Assembly (NCBI GenBank): GCA_937138275.1
Contig: CAKZOY010000485.1
Coordinates: 1-11,885, forward strand
Direction: 5' to 3'
Source: an uncultured Chloroflexota bacterium
GTDB lineage: Bacteria; Chloroflexota; Anaerolineae; B4-G1; DUEL01
Length of the DNA: 11,885 bases
The notes under the pieces are model-generated. The model saw only the letters and a program-made list of their open reading frames with translations. It had not been told where the DNA came from and searched no databases. Positions within the stretch are counted from its first letter, which is position 1; every line of letters begins with the position of its first letter. Positions 6,481-11,885 of the stretch are shown piece by piece. The position numbers were made by a program, and so were the translations under genes.

Positions 6481-7779
6481 TTAAAAGCCGTACTGCTCCC
6501 GCACCAGGTCGGCCAGGCCCAGAGCGGCCAGTTTCGCCAGCGGGGCCAGCATGGTCACCGTGACAACTCCTGGCAGACGGCCGATCTCCACGGCACCGGA
6601 GATGGTCACCCGATTGAGCACTTCTTCTTCGGACATGTCCAGCAATCGGGCCAGGCGACTCACCCCATTTTGGGTGGCCTCGTTCAGATTTGCCCCGGAC
6701 CCTACCATCTGGATAGGAGCCGCATCCTCTATCACGCTCTGACCGAACTTCTGAGCCAGCCGTCTGGCGGCCTCCCTCTCGGCAGAAGTAAGGGGACGGG
6801 CCAGATGAGGAAGGTCCTCGGGTGGGGGCAGCAGGATCGGGCCTTCGTTGTTCAGCCCTTTGAGGAGGTGGACCTGAAGGGTCACTTCTGCGGAAATGTC
6901 CGTGGTATGGCCCGCGATCTCGCCATCCCCCTGCATTGCGTGGGCATCTCCCAGGTAGACGCCGCCACCGGGCACTTTTACGGGGCAGATCAGGATCGCC
7001 CCCTCCCGCACGGAGTCAATGTCCATATGACCGTCGGTGCGGGCTTCCAGTTGTTCTCGGGTGATCCCGTACTGGTGAGGAGCGCCGATCAGGAGTTGGC
7101 CGAAGTCGCCGGCGTTATGGGAATCGGGCATATCAATAGCAGGGGTTGTGCCGATATTGCCGATGAAGGGGCGCAGACGGGTCACCACGCCCGGCAGGTC
7201 CGCCGGACAGAGAGCCACGATCGGGTTCTGGGCAGATTGGGAGGGCAGGGCCATTACCCGGACAGCGTCCTGGGCCAGGGCCTGGGCCACATCGGGCGTC
7301 ACGGTCAGGGCCAGGCGCCGTTCGTCGTCAAAAACCATCGTGTACCCGTGGGTTACCCGGAAGGGGTTTACTTCAGCCCCACAAACGGCGCAGCGGATGG
7401 CTTCCGGACCGATTCCTTCCACCCTGGTGGGTGGGTTATTTGTCCCGCAGTTCGGACAGTGCCGGGCGACGAACGGATCGCCCGTATAGCGCCCTTCTAC
7501 GAAGGACATTGTGCCCGAAGCGGTTGCCAGAGAGGTCACGCGGATTTTCTGGATGCGGATGACGATGGCATCCCCCGGCTCCGCTCCCTCCACGGCGACC
7601 GGGGTGGTCACTTCATGACCCCCGCGGAAGGACGGGGTGATCATCGGCCCCCAGCAGCCGGGGGCTGTCTCGGCGATAATGGTACCGCCGCTGACTACAG
7701 GGCCCAACATCGGGATGCTGGGTCCGATCAGACCGCCTGTAAAGGTGGACACCCGGATGGTCGTTTGTGTTTCACGCAT
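6481..7779 (-). CDS. Acetamidase/formamidase (FmdA/AmdA) family protein with inserted zinc ribbon
   Basis: 432 residues. The family signature is clear at VYLGDAHAMQGDGEIAG (274-290), with the GAEPGDAIVIRI strand (65-76) and DGHMDID (249-255) also typical of the all-beta FmdA/AmdA amidohydrolase fold. Family members hydrolyse short amides such as formamide or acetamide to ammonia and the acid. A four-cysteine insertion, CPNC (C108, C111) and CAVC (C130, C133), looks like a zinc ribbon and is not part of the minimal family fold. The start at 7779 is ATG with GGGAGG close upstream. The protein has no signal peptide. Its place between the acetoin SDR and acoX suggests a role linked to the pathway or to its C2 product, but no substrate can be named. 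Family assignment is confident; amidase activity is unproven. Confidence 0.87.
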   Translation of the reverse strand: MRETQTTIRVSTFTGGLIGPSIPMLGPVVSGGTIIAETAPGCWGPMITPSFRGGHEVTTPVAVEGAEPGDAIVIRIQKIRVTSLATASGTMSFVEGRYTGDPFVARHCPNCGTNNPPTRVEGIGPEAIRCAVCGAEVNPFRVTHGYTMVFDDERRLALTVTPDVAQALAQDAVRVMALPSQSAQNPIVALCPADLPGVVTRLRPFIGNIGTTPAIDMPDSHNAGDFGQLLIGAPHQYGITREQLEARTDGHMDIDSVREGAILICPVKVPGGGVYLGDAHAMQGDGEIAGHTTDISAEVTLQVHLLKGLNNEGPILLPPPEDLPHLARPLTSAEREAARRLAQKFGQSVIEDAAPIQMVGSGANLNEATQNGVSRLARLLDMSEEEVLNRVTISGAVEIGRLPGVVTVTMLAPLAKLAALGLADLVREQYGF

Positions 7780-7808
7780 GGCTCCTCCCGACTTTATTGC
7801 AGATAAGC

Positions 7809-7845
7809 GGAAAGAACGGGCGAAGAGAATGTTCCCCTCGCCCGT
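7809..7845 (-). terminator. Hairpin with weak T-rich tail between the SDR and acetamidase genes
   Basis: On the minus strand ACGGGCGA (7845-7838) pairs with TCGCCCGT (7823-7816); G-U and further pairs extend the stem to about 13 bp with a short loop, and TCTTTCC follows. It could be a weak intrinsic terminator or an mRNA-stabilising 3' structure behind the SDR gene. It lies within an 85-bp gap. Confidence 0.5.
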
Positions 7846-7864
7846 CTTGGACCGTATAGAAGGC

Positions 7865-8665
7865 CTAAATGTAAGCCGCTTTTACCATCCCTCCGTCTAC
7901 ATTAATGGCCTGCCCGGTGATGAAACTGGCCTTCTCGGAGGCGAGGAAGGTGACCATAGAGGCAATCTCCTCGGGAAGGCCATAGCGGCCCAGCGGGATG
8001 TTTTGTTCGGCAAACCACTGGATCGCCTCCTGACCCGACTTCCCGATGAGTCCTCCCAACTGCTCTCCCAGTTGGCCCGGGCCTTCCCAGAGCGGCGTGC
8101 GGATCGGGCCGGGACAAACCGCGTTGACCAGAATGCCGTCTTTGGCCAGATAGTTGGCGAAGTCCTTGGTGACCATGATGACCGCGGCCTTGATGGCATC
8201 GTAATCCAGAAGCCCACCCGGCTGCTTCCCGAAGATGGAGGAGATGTTGATAATACGGCCCCACTTCTGCTGCCGCATGTAGGGAACGACCGCCTTACTG
8301 AGGCGGATCAGGCCGTAGAGCATCAACTCCATGTTGAAGCGGAATTCTTCCTCCGGCAAGGTCATCAGGTCGCTGAGCCGCCCGGTGCCCGCATTGTTGA
8401 CCAGAATGTCAATGCGGCCAAACTTCTCCGCGGCCTGGGCTACAAAGCCATCGGTATCCTCTTTCTTGGTGACATCTGCCAGGACGGCCAGGATTTCCAC
8501 ACCCTTCGCCCGAAGTTCTTCCGCTGTCTGCTGGAGGGTCCGCGGGTTGATGTCGCAGATGGCGAGATTGCATCCCTCCTCGGCCAGTGCCAGCGCGCAG
8601 GCTTTACCGATCCCCTGTGCGGCCCCGGTGATCAGGGCCACTCTGCCTTTCAGTCCCAGATCCAT
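7865..8665 (-). CDS. Short-chain dehydrogenase/reductase, possible acetoin or 2,3-butanediol dehydrogenase
   Basis: 266 residues, typical of a classical SDR. The cofactor motif is TGAAQGIG (13-20), with an acidic residue after strand 2 (D38) favouring NAD(H). NNAG follows at 90-93. The catalytic set is N111, S142, Y155 and K159 (YDAIK), and the end has the usual GQAINVDGG (251-259). The family reduces or oxidises small carbonyls or alcohols. Its position between acoB and acoX makes diacetyl/acetoin reductase or butanediol dehydrogenase the most economical role, feeding acetoin to the complex, but SDR substrates cannot be read from sequence and 3-oxoacyl reductase-like activity is also possible. 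The start at 8665 has AGGAGG 8 nt upstream. Hairpins lie on both sides of the gene. Confidence 0.88.
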   Translation of the reverse strand: MDLGLKGRVALITGAAQGIGKACALALAEEGCNLAICDINPRTLQQTAEELRAKGVEILAVLADVTKKEDTDGFVAQAAEKFGRIDILVNNAGTGRLSDLMTLPEEEFRFNMELMLYGLIRLSKAVVPYMRQQKWGRIINISSIFGKQPGGLLDYDAIKAAVIMVTKDFANYLAKDGILVNAVCPGPIRTPLWEGPGQLGEQLGGLIGKSGQEAIQWFAEQNIPLGRYGLPEEIASMVTFLASEKASFITGQAINVDGGMVKAAYI

Positions 8666-8736
8666 TTTGGGTTCCTCCTAACTTTCAGCACTGGAGCACG
8701 GCATCACGATAAGGTTCCCATCAGGGAGACAGGCAA

Positions 8737-8773
8737 TGGTTCGGGGCAGCAGTGGGGTCGCTGCCCCGAACCA
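8737..8773. repeat. 14-bp perfect inverted repeat in the acoB-SDR gap
   Basis: TGGTTCGGGGCAGC (8737-8750) pairs perfectly with 8760-8773 around a 9-nt loop. There is no T-run after it on either strand, so it does not look like an intrinsic terminator. It may be an mRNA processing or stabilising hairpin, or a palindromic repeat. The rest of this 166-bp gap (8666-8831) holds the SDR Shine-Dalgarno sequence and a 6-bp GCTCTC/GAGAGC stem at 8792-8820. Confidence 0.75.
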
Positions 8774-8831
8774 CTTCTTCCGATTCCCTCCGCTCTCTGT
8801 CCGAAGGGGGAGAGGAGAGCAAAAGTAGCCG

Positions 8832-9806
8832 TCAGGCCACGACTTCCTTCACGGCGGCGACAATCTTCTCCACACTGGGGATGAAGGCCTGTTCCAGCAC
8901 GGGACTGAAAGGCACCGGGGTGAAGGGAGCGGCCACCCGCTTCGGAGGAGCATCCAAGTAGTCAAAGGCCTCTTCCACCACCGAGGCAACGATTTCGCCT
9001 CCTGCCCCGCCTTGTTTGACGGCCTCGTGGACGACCACCAGCCGCCGGGTCTTCTTGACCGAATTGACGATGGTCTCCACATCCAGCGGCGTCAGGGTGC
9101 GGGGGTCCACTACCTCTACCGAAATCCCCTCTTTGGCCAGTTCCTCTGCCGCAGTGAGGGCCTTGTGCACCATGGCCATCGTGGCGACCACGGTGACGTC
9201 CGACCCTTCCCGCTTGATGTCTGCCTGACCAAAGGGGATCGTGTATGGCTCCTCGGGCACTTCCCCTTCCATGCCGTAGAGCATCTTATGCTCAATGAAG
9301 ACGACGGGATTGTCATCCCGGATGGCGGTGATCAGAAGGCCCTTAGCATCGTAGGGAGTGGAGGGAACGACGACCTTGAGGCCGGGGATGTGCATGAACC
9401 AGGCTTCCAGGGATTGGGAATGCTGGGCTGCCGCGCACATCCCGGCGCCACAGGTGGTCCGTAATACGATGGGCAGGCGGGCCTTGCCCCCGAACATATA
9501 CTTCATCTTCGCCGCCTGATTGTAGAGTTGGTCCAGAGCGACGCCGATGAAGTCAATGAACATCAGTTCCGCTACCGGGCGGAGTCCACCGGCAGCCGCG
9601 CCCACTGCCGAGCCGATGATGGCGCTCTCCGTGATAGGGGTATCGCGCACCCGGTCTTCTCCGAATTCTTGCAGCAGACCCGCCGTCACACCGAAGATGC
9701 CGCCGTATACCCCTACATCTTCTCCAGCCACGTAGATGGTGGGGTCCCGCCGCATTTCTTGCTTTAGAGCCTCATTTAGCGCCTGGGCAAAGGTCAGGGT
9801 TCGCAT
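8832..9806 (-). CDS. acoB: Acetoin dehydrogenase E1 component, beta subunit
   Basis: 324 residues, full length for an E1-beta of the 2-oxo acid dehydrogenase class. It starts with the family pattern MRTLTFAQALNEAL and continues with GEDVGVYGG (28-36), the ThDP-contacting glutamate in TPITES (E60), and AAQHSQSLEAWF (127-137) with the active-site histidine H129. The C-terminal transketolase domain includes VVDPRTLTPLD (232-242) and VHEAVKQGGAGGEI (259-272). With AcoA it forms an alpha2-beta2 enzyme that uses ThDP to cleave acetoin and acetylate the E2 lipoyl arm. GGAGG lies about 8 nt before the ATG, 49 bp behind acoA. From sequence alone pyruvate or branched-chain E1 is not excluded; acoX in the cluster favours acetoin. 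Confidence 0.92.
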   Translation of the reverse strand: MRTLTFAQALNEALKQEMRRDPTIYVAGEDVGVYGGIFGVTAGLLQEFGEDRVRDTPITESAIIGSAVGAAAGGLRPVAELMFIDFIGVALDQLYNQAAKMKYMFGGKARLPIVLRTTCGAGMCAAAQHSQSLEAWFMHIPGLKVVVPSTPYDAKGLLITAIRDDNPVVFIEHKMLYGMEGEVPEEPYTIPFGQADIKREGSDVTVVATMAMVHKALTAAEELAKEGISVEVVDPRTLTPLDVETIVNSVKKTRRLVVVHEAVKQGGAGGEIVASVVEEAFDYLDAPPKRVAAPFTPVPFSPVLEQAFIPSVEKIVAAVKEVVA

Positions 9807-9855
9807 GGGTTTACCTCCGTTTCCAAAGGCGGATCGTTGACCATAAGGGTAGCCG

Positions 9856-10824
9856 TCACGCGGCTACGGTGTACACATCTTCCAGGAGTTCTTCCAGCGC
9901 CGGCCACGGGCTTGCCTCGGCGAAGCGCACGGCTTCCTCCACCTGAGCAACGATGCGGTCGTTAATCTCTTTAGCCTTCGCTTCCGTCAGCACGCCCATC
10001 TCCAGGAGTTTCGCCTGAAAGCGGGGGATGGGGTCCTTGGCTTTCCACATCTCCTCTTCCTCCCGGGTGCGGTAGATCATCGGGTCGCCCTCAAAGTGGC
10101 CGCGATAGCGGTAGGTCTTGCACTCAATGAGGGTTGGACCTTCGCCGGCCCGGGCTCGTCGAATGGCCTCACCGGCGGCTTCGTACACGGCGATAACGTC
10201 GTTACCGTCCACCACGAATCCCGGAATGTCGTAAGCGGCTGCCCGATCGGCGATATCCTGGACGCGCATGGAGCGGGTTTGGGACAGGGAGATGCCGTAC
10301 ATGTTGTTTTCTACCACGAAAATGGCAGGCAGTTTCCAGACAGAGGCGAGGTTGACCCCCTCGTGGAAGGTCCCCTGGTTAGATGCCCCGTCGCCGAGGA
10401 AGCAGACCGCGACCTGACCAGCACCCCGATACTTGGCTGCCAGTGCCGCGCCTGCCGCGATGGGCGGTCCTCCGCCGACAATGCCATTGGCCCCCAGGAT
10501 CCCCAGGTCTACATCAGCAATGTGCATAGAGCCGCCCTTGCCCTTGCAGTAGCCGGTGCGCCGGCCAAACAGTTCAGCCATCATCAGTTTGAGGTCGCCC
10601 CCTTTGGCGATCAGATGACCATGGCCCCGGTGCGTGCTGGTGATATAGTCATCCTTGCGCAGATGGGCGCAAACCCCCGTAGCGACCGCCTCTTCGCCGA
10701 TATAGAGATGCACGAACCCCGGGACCTTGCCCACGGCAAAGAGTTCGCCCACCTTCTCCTCAAAGCGGCGGATGGTGAGCATCGTGGTGTACATCCACAG
10801 CAGGTTTTCGGGTTCAATGGACAT
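9856..10824 (-). CDS. acoA: Acetoin dehydrogenase E1 component, alpha subunit
   Basis: 322 residues, the usual length of compact bacterial E1-alpha. Visible features are HLYIGEEAVATG (39-50), THRGHGH (64-70), RTGYCKGKGGSMHIAD (89-104) and the ThDP/Mg2+ motif, which begins GDGASNQG (144-151) and ends at VENN (171-174). The YRYRGHFEGDP loop (238-248) matches the region phosphorylated in eukaryotic pyruvate E1. It binds ThDP and, with AcoB, carries out the first step of acetoin cleavage. The short glycine-rich form and the acoX neighbourhood suit AcoA, although pyruvate E1-alpha is closely related. The start at 10824 has AAGGAGGT at good spacing, and that Shine-Dalgarno sequence overlaps the stop codon of a possible leader ORF. 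Confidence 0.92.
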   Translation of the reverse strand: MSIEPENLLWMYTTMLTIRRFEEKVGELFAVGKVPGFVHLYIGEEAVATGVCAHLRKDDYITSTHRGHGHLIAKGGDLKLMMAELFGRRTGYCKGKGGSMHIADVDLGILGANGIVGGGPPIAAGAALAAKYRGAGQVAVCFLGDGASNQGTFHEGVNLASVWKLPAIFVVENNMYGISLSQTRSMRVQDIADRAAAYDIPGFVVDGNDVIAVYEAAGEAIRRARAGEGPTLIECKTYRYRGHFEGDPMIYRTREEEEMWKAKDPIPRFQAKLLEMGVLTEAKAKEINDRIVAQVEEAVRFAEASPWPALEELLEDVYTVAA

Positions 10825-10828
10825 TGTT

Positions 10829-10888
10829 CTACCTCCTTACCTTAACTTGGGAAAATCTGCGAATCTTTTGTGGAGTAGCGCTGCTCAT
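10829..10888 (-). CDS. Possible 19-residue leader peptide upstream of acoA
   Basis: An ATG at 10888 opens a 20-codon frame encoding MSSATPQKIRRFSQVKVRR. Its TAG stop lies inside the acoA ribosome-binding sequence (AAGGAGGTAG), and it has its own strong AAGGAGGTG about 11 nt upstream (near 10900-10908). The peptide is basic and has no regulatory codon run. The arrangement would fit translational coupling to acoA or a leader ORF, but so short a frame can arise by chance, and the spacing of its Shine-Dalgarno sequence is a little long. Confidence 0.35.
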   Translation of the reverse strand: MSSATPQKIRRFSQVKVRR

Positions 10889-11006
10889 TGGACTTTGTGC
10901 ACCTCCTTGAAATTGGTTCGGTGGTCTTCCTCAAGTATTGATACGATCTGACTGCTTGCTCTTTTGAGAACAGACAGCGTTGCCTCCCTATGGGGCGTTG
11001 GGTAAG

Positions 11007-11050
11007 CAGGAGAGAAAGAGAAATTTGCGGGCGGCGAATATCTGTCCGCC
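11007..11050 (-). terminator. Degenerate copy of the GC hairpin, possible terminator behind the Lin0512 gene
   Basis: On the minus strand GGCGG (11050-11046) pairs with CCGCC (near 11035-11030), followed by CGCAAATTTCTCTTTCTC. The GCGGGCGGCGAA core and the adjacent GAGAGAAA tract match the hairpin at 5271-5336, so it reads as a decayed copy of that repeat. A short stem with a T-rich tail 19 bp past the Lin0512 stop codon could act as a weak terminator. No convincing promoter was found between here and acoA. Confidence 0.4.
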
Positions 11051-11068
11051 AACCAGGCCTATTGTCAC

Positions 11069-11449
11069 CTATGGGGGTTCGGGCCCTTCATGGTCTATCC
11101 ACACAGTTACTGCAGCGTTTGCCACGATGATATCAGAAGAGCGGTCACCCAACTCGGGCTGGTATAAGCCCGGGGCGCTCATGCCGCCAGAGATGACCTG
11201 GAGAGTTTTCTTTCCAAAGGGGATGACGGAGAGGACGGTATCGGCCTGGACCTGATCGGGCATCGGTACGGCGACCAGAACATCTACCCGCATTGCATTC
11301 AGGTCTTGAAGGCGGACGATCTCTAATAATCCACAAAGGCAACTACGGGAAATGGCGTCCTGGACGGCTCGGCAGGCTGCTTTTGTGGCGTCTTGTCCGT
11401 GCAGGTCGGCTCCTGTGCCCCATTCTATGATGAATCGTTTCCAGGCCAT
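11069..11449 (-). CDS. Lin0512-family conserved protein of unknown function
   Basis: 126 residues, close to the usual length of this small family. The match rests on the N-terminal WKRFIIEWGTGADLHGQD block (3-20) followed by ATKAACRAVQDAI (21-33), the SCLCGL segment (36-41), VDVLVAVPMPD (55-65), VIPFGKK (75-81) and GGMSAPGLY (88-96) before a GD-containing tail. No biochemical activity is established for the family as far as I know. There is no signal peptide or membrane segment. The start at 11449 has GGAGG about 5 nt upstream. It lies 150 bp downstream of a near-consensus promoter and 244 bp ahead of acoA, so it may be the first gene of the acetoin transcript or a separate unit. An overlapping frame starting at 11549 is discussed among the rejected items. 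Confidence 0.82.
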   Translation of the reverse strand: MAWKRFIIEWGTGADLHGQDATKAACRAVQDAISRSCLCGLLEIVRLQDLNAMRVDVLVAVPMPDQVQADTVLSVIPFGKKTLQVISGGMSAPGLYQPELGDRSSDIIVANAAVTVWIDHEGPEPP

Positions 11450-11604
11450 TATACCTCCATGCGTTCACTGCGGATAGGGCGGACTGTTTTGCGCGTTCGG
11501 TGCAGCCTTTGGCCATTTTGACGCAGACGAGGTCCTTGGGGAGGAACATCTCTTGTAGTACGAGGATAATTTGCTACCAGAGAGCGGCGAACTGAAGTAA
11601 TATT

Positions 11605-11633
11605 ATCATACACCTATATATGGAAGATGTCAA
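11605..11633 (-). promoter_or_regulatory. Sigma-70-type promoter for the Lin0512/acetoin transcript
   Basis: On the minus strand a consensus -35 box TTGACA (11633-11628) is followed by a 17-bp spacer and the -10 box TATGAT (11610-11605). Transcription would begin near 11598 and run towards the Lin0512 gene, giving a leader of about 150 nt. It is the best promoter seen on the minus strand and may drive the whole cluster by readthrough. Confidence 0.8.
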
Positions 11634-11646
11634 GTTTGTTGCTGAT

Positions 11647-11786
11647 GGGCTTGCGCAGTAATTCGCCCTGTATGGAAAGGGGTGGGGTGTGGGGTTGTGG
11701 GGGCGGCGAAGCCGCCCCCACAACCCCACTTTCTTCTTGACTTCGCGGGCACGCTGCTTCCCGAGAGTGATTTGCTGCGCAAGCCC
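11647..11786. repeat. Nested inverted-repeat element, about 140 bp
   Basis: The ends are a perfect 12-bp inverted repeat, GGGCTTGCGCAG (11647-11658) and CTGCGCAAGCCC (11775-11786), with weaker matching just inside. The centre is the hairpin at 11689-11729. Terminal inverted repeats around a palindrome resemble a small non-autonomous mobile element (MITE); no flanking target duplication was confirmed. Confidence 0.6.
11689..11729. repeat. 19-bp perfect hairpin with GAA loop
   Basis: Bases 11689-11707 (GTGGGGTTGTGGGGGCGGC) pair perfectly with 11711-11729 around the loop GAA. GAAAG (11675-11679) and CTTTC (11729-11733) can add a short outer stem. On the plus strand the stem is followed by TTTCTTCTT. 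Loop and core match the palindrome at 5271-5336, while the outer stem bases differ on both arms together. Confidence 0.9.
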
Positions 11787-11814
11787 TGAGGGGCTGAGAG
11801 GTCACTGTACCCAG

Positions 11815-11842
11815 TTGCCAAATTCCATTGCTATGGTATGAT
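11815..11842 (+). promoter_or_regulatory. Rightward sigma-70-type promoter leaving the window
   Basis: TTGCCA (11815-11820) is followed by a 16-bp spacer and TATGAT (11837-11842), close to the -35/-10 consensus. Transcription would start near 11849, within the adjacent palindrome, and proceed to a gene beyond the right edge. Confidence 0.65.
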
Positions 11843-11856
11843 ACAAACCGGTTTGT
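11843..11856. promoter_or_regulatory. Perfect 14-bp palindromic operator candidate
   Basis: ACAAACCGGTTTGT is a perfect palindrome immediately after the -10 box and across the predicted start site. An AT-flanked palindrome with a central CG is typical of LacI-family operators and also fits some TetR-family sites. Binding here would block the rightward promoter, so the downstream gene may be repressor-controlled. Confidence 0.6.
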
Positions 11857-11885
11857 CCAGACCCAAGATGATGTTTATCGCTCTT

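Larger units (their letters stand above)
11450..11885. other. Intergenic control region with divergent promoters and nested palindrome
   Basis: No gene is clearly supported in these 436 bases. Reading from left to right, the region holds the untranslated leader of the Lin0512 transcript (about 11450-11598), a leftward promoter (11605-11633), a nested inverted-repeat element (11647-11786), a rightward promoter (11815-11842), a 14-bp palindromic operator (11843-11856), and the start of a rightward transcript that leaves the window. Confidence 0.7.

Noticed and set aside
5242..7806. Very long plus-strand frame (854 codons) opposite acoX and the acetamidase gene
   Set aside because: It is antisense to two clearly recognised minus-strand genes, its protein has no family features, and it runs through non-coding repeats. 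High GC content explains the lack of stops.
7637..8884. Long plus-strand frame opposite the SDR gene
   Set aside because: The minus strand has a complete SDR with all catalytic motifs; this frame is its GC-rich shadow.
10889..11068. Sigma-54 promoter upstream of acoA, as in proteobacterial acetoin operons
   Set aside because: No TGGCAC-N5-TTGC element was found on the minus strand here, and no good -35/-10 pair either.
11343..11549. 68-codon minus-strand frame starting at 11549 and overlapping the Lin0512 gene
   Set aside because: Its first 33 codons have a GC-rich third position and start about 50 nt after the predicted transcription start, but the Shine-Dalgarno sequence is weak, the second half is out of frame with a well-supported gene, and I recognise no family. 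It could be a leader ORF.
11450..11885. tRNA or other structured RNA gene
   Set aside because: No tRNA arms or T-loop sequence were seen; the strong secondary structure is accounted for by the inverted repeats.

Overview
This window is GC-rich bacterial DNA. It is dominated by one long minus-strand gene cluster for oxidative cleavage of acetoin by a thiamine- and lipoate-dependent dehydrogenase complex. Nothing in it fixes the taxon. The gene content (an AcoX/AcoA/AcoB/AcoC/AcoL set, LipB fused to LipA, GC-rich palindromic repeats) would suit a Chloroflexota-like lineage, but that is an inference only.

Layout. Bases 1-667 (+) hold the C-terminal half of a GPH/MFS sugar transporter, preceded by an unusual palindromic stretch that may have broken the gene. 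It converges on the 3' end of the main cluster. On the minus strand, in transcription order, come: a Lin0512-family protein (11449-11069); a possible 19-codon leader ORF (10888-10829); acoA, E1 alpha (10824-9856); acoB, E1 beta (9806-8832); a short-chain dehydrogenase (8665-7865); an acetamidase/formamidase-family protein with a zinc ribbon (7779-6481); acoX (6420-5344, TTG start); acoC, E2 (5040-3733); acoL, E3 (3721-2345); and a LipB-LipA fusion (2328-760).

How the genes work together. AcoA/AcoB would cleave acetoin with ThDP and pass the acetyl unit to the lipoyl arm of AcoC, giving acetyl-CoA. AcoL re-oxidises the lipoyl arm. The LipB-LipA fusion would transfer octanoate to AcoC and insert the sulfurs, so the operon carries its own cofactor maturation. 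The SDR could interconvert acetoin with diacetyl or 2,3-butanediol. AcoX is a conserved companion of acetoin operons with a NAD-kinase-like fold. The acetamidase-family gene is an unexpected member. acoC, acoL and lipB-lipA are tightly coupled, with stop codons overlapping Shine-Dalgarno sequences. The gaps around the SDR, the acetamidase and acoX each contain a strong hairpin.

Control and repeats. A near-consensus sigma-70 promoter (TTGACA, 17 bp, TATGAT) faces left at 11633-11605, upstream of the Lin0512 gene. A second promoter with an adjacent perfect 14-bp palindromic operator faces right at 11815-11856 and leads out of the window. Between these divergent promoters lies a nested inverted-repeat element with a 19-bp perfect stem and GAA loop. 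A relative of this hairpin lies between acoX and acoC, beside three tandem 46-bp repeats, and a decayed third copy lies between the Lin0512 gene and acoA.
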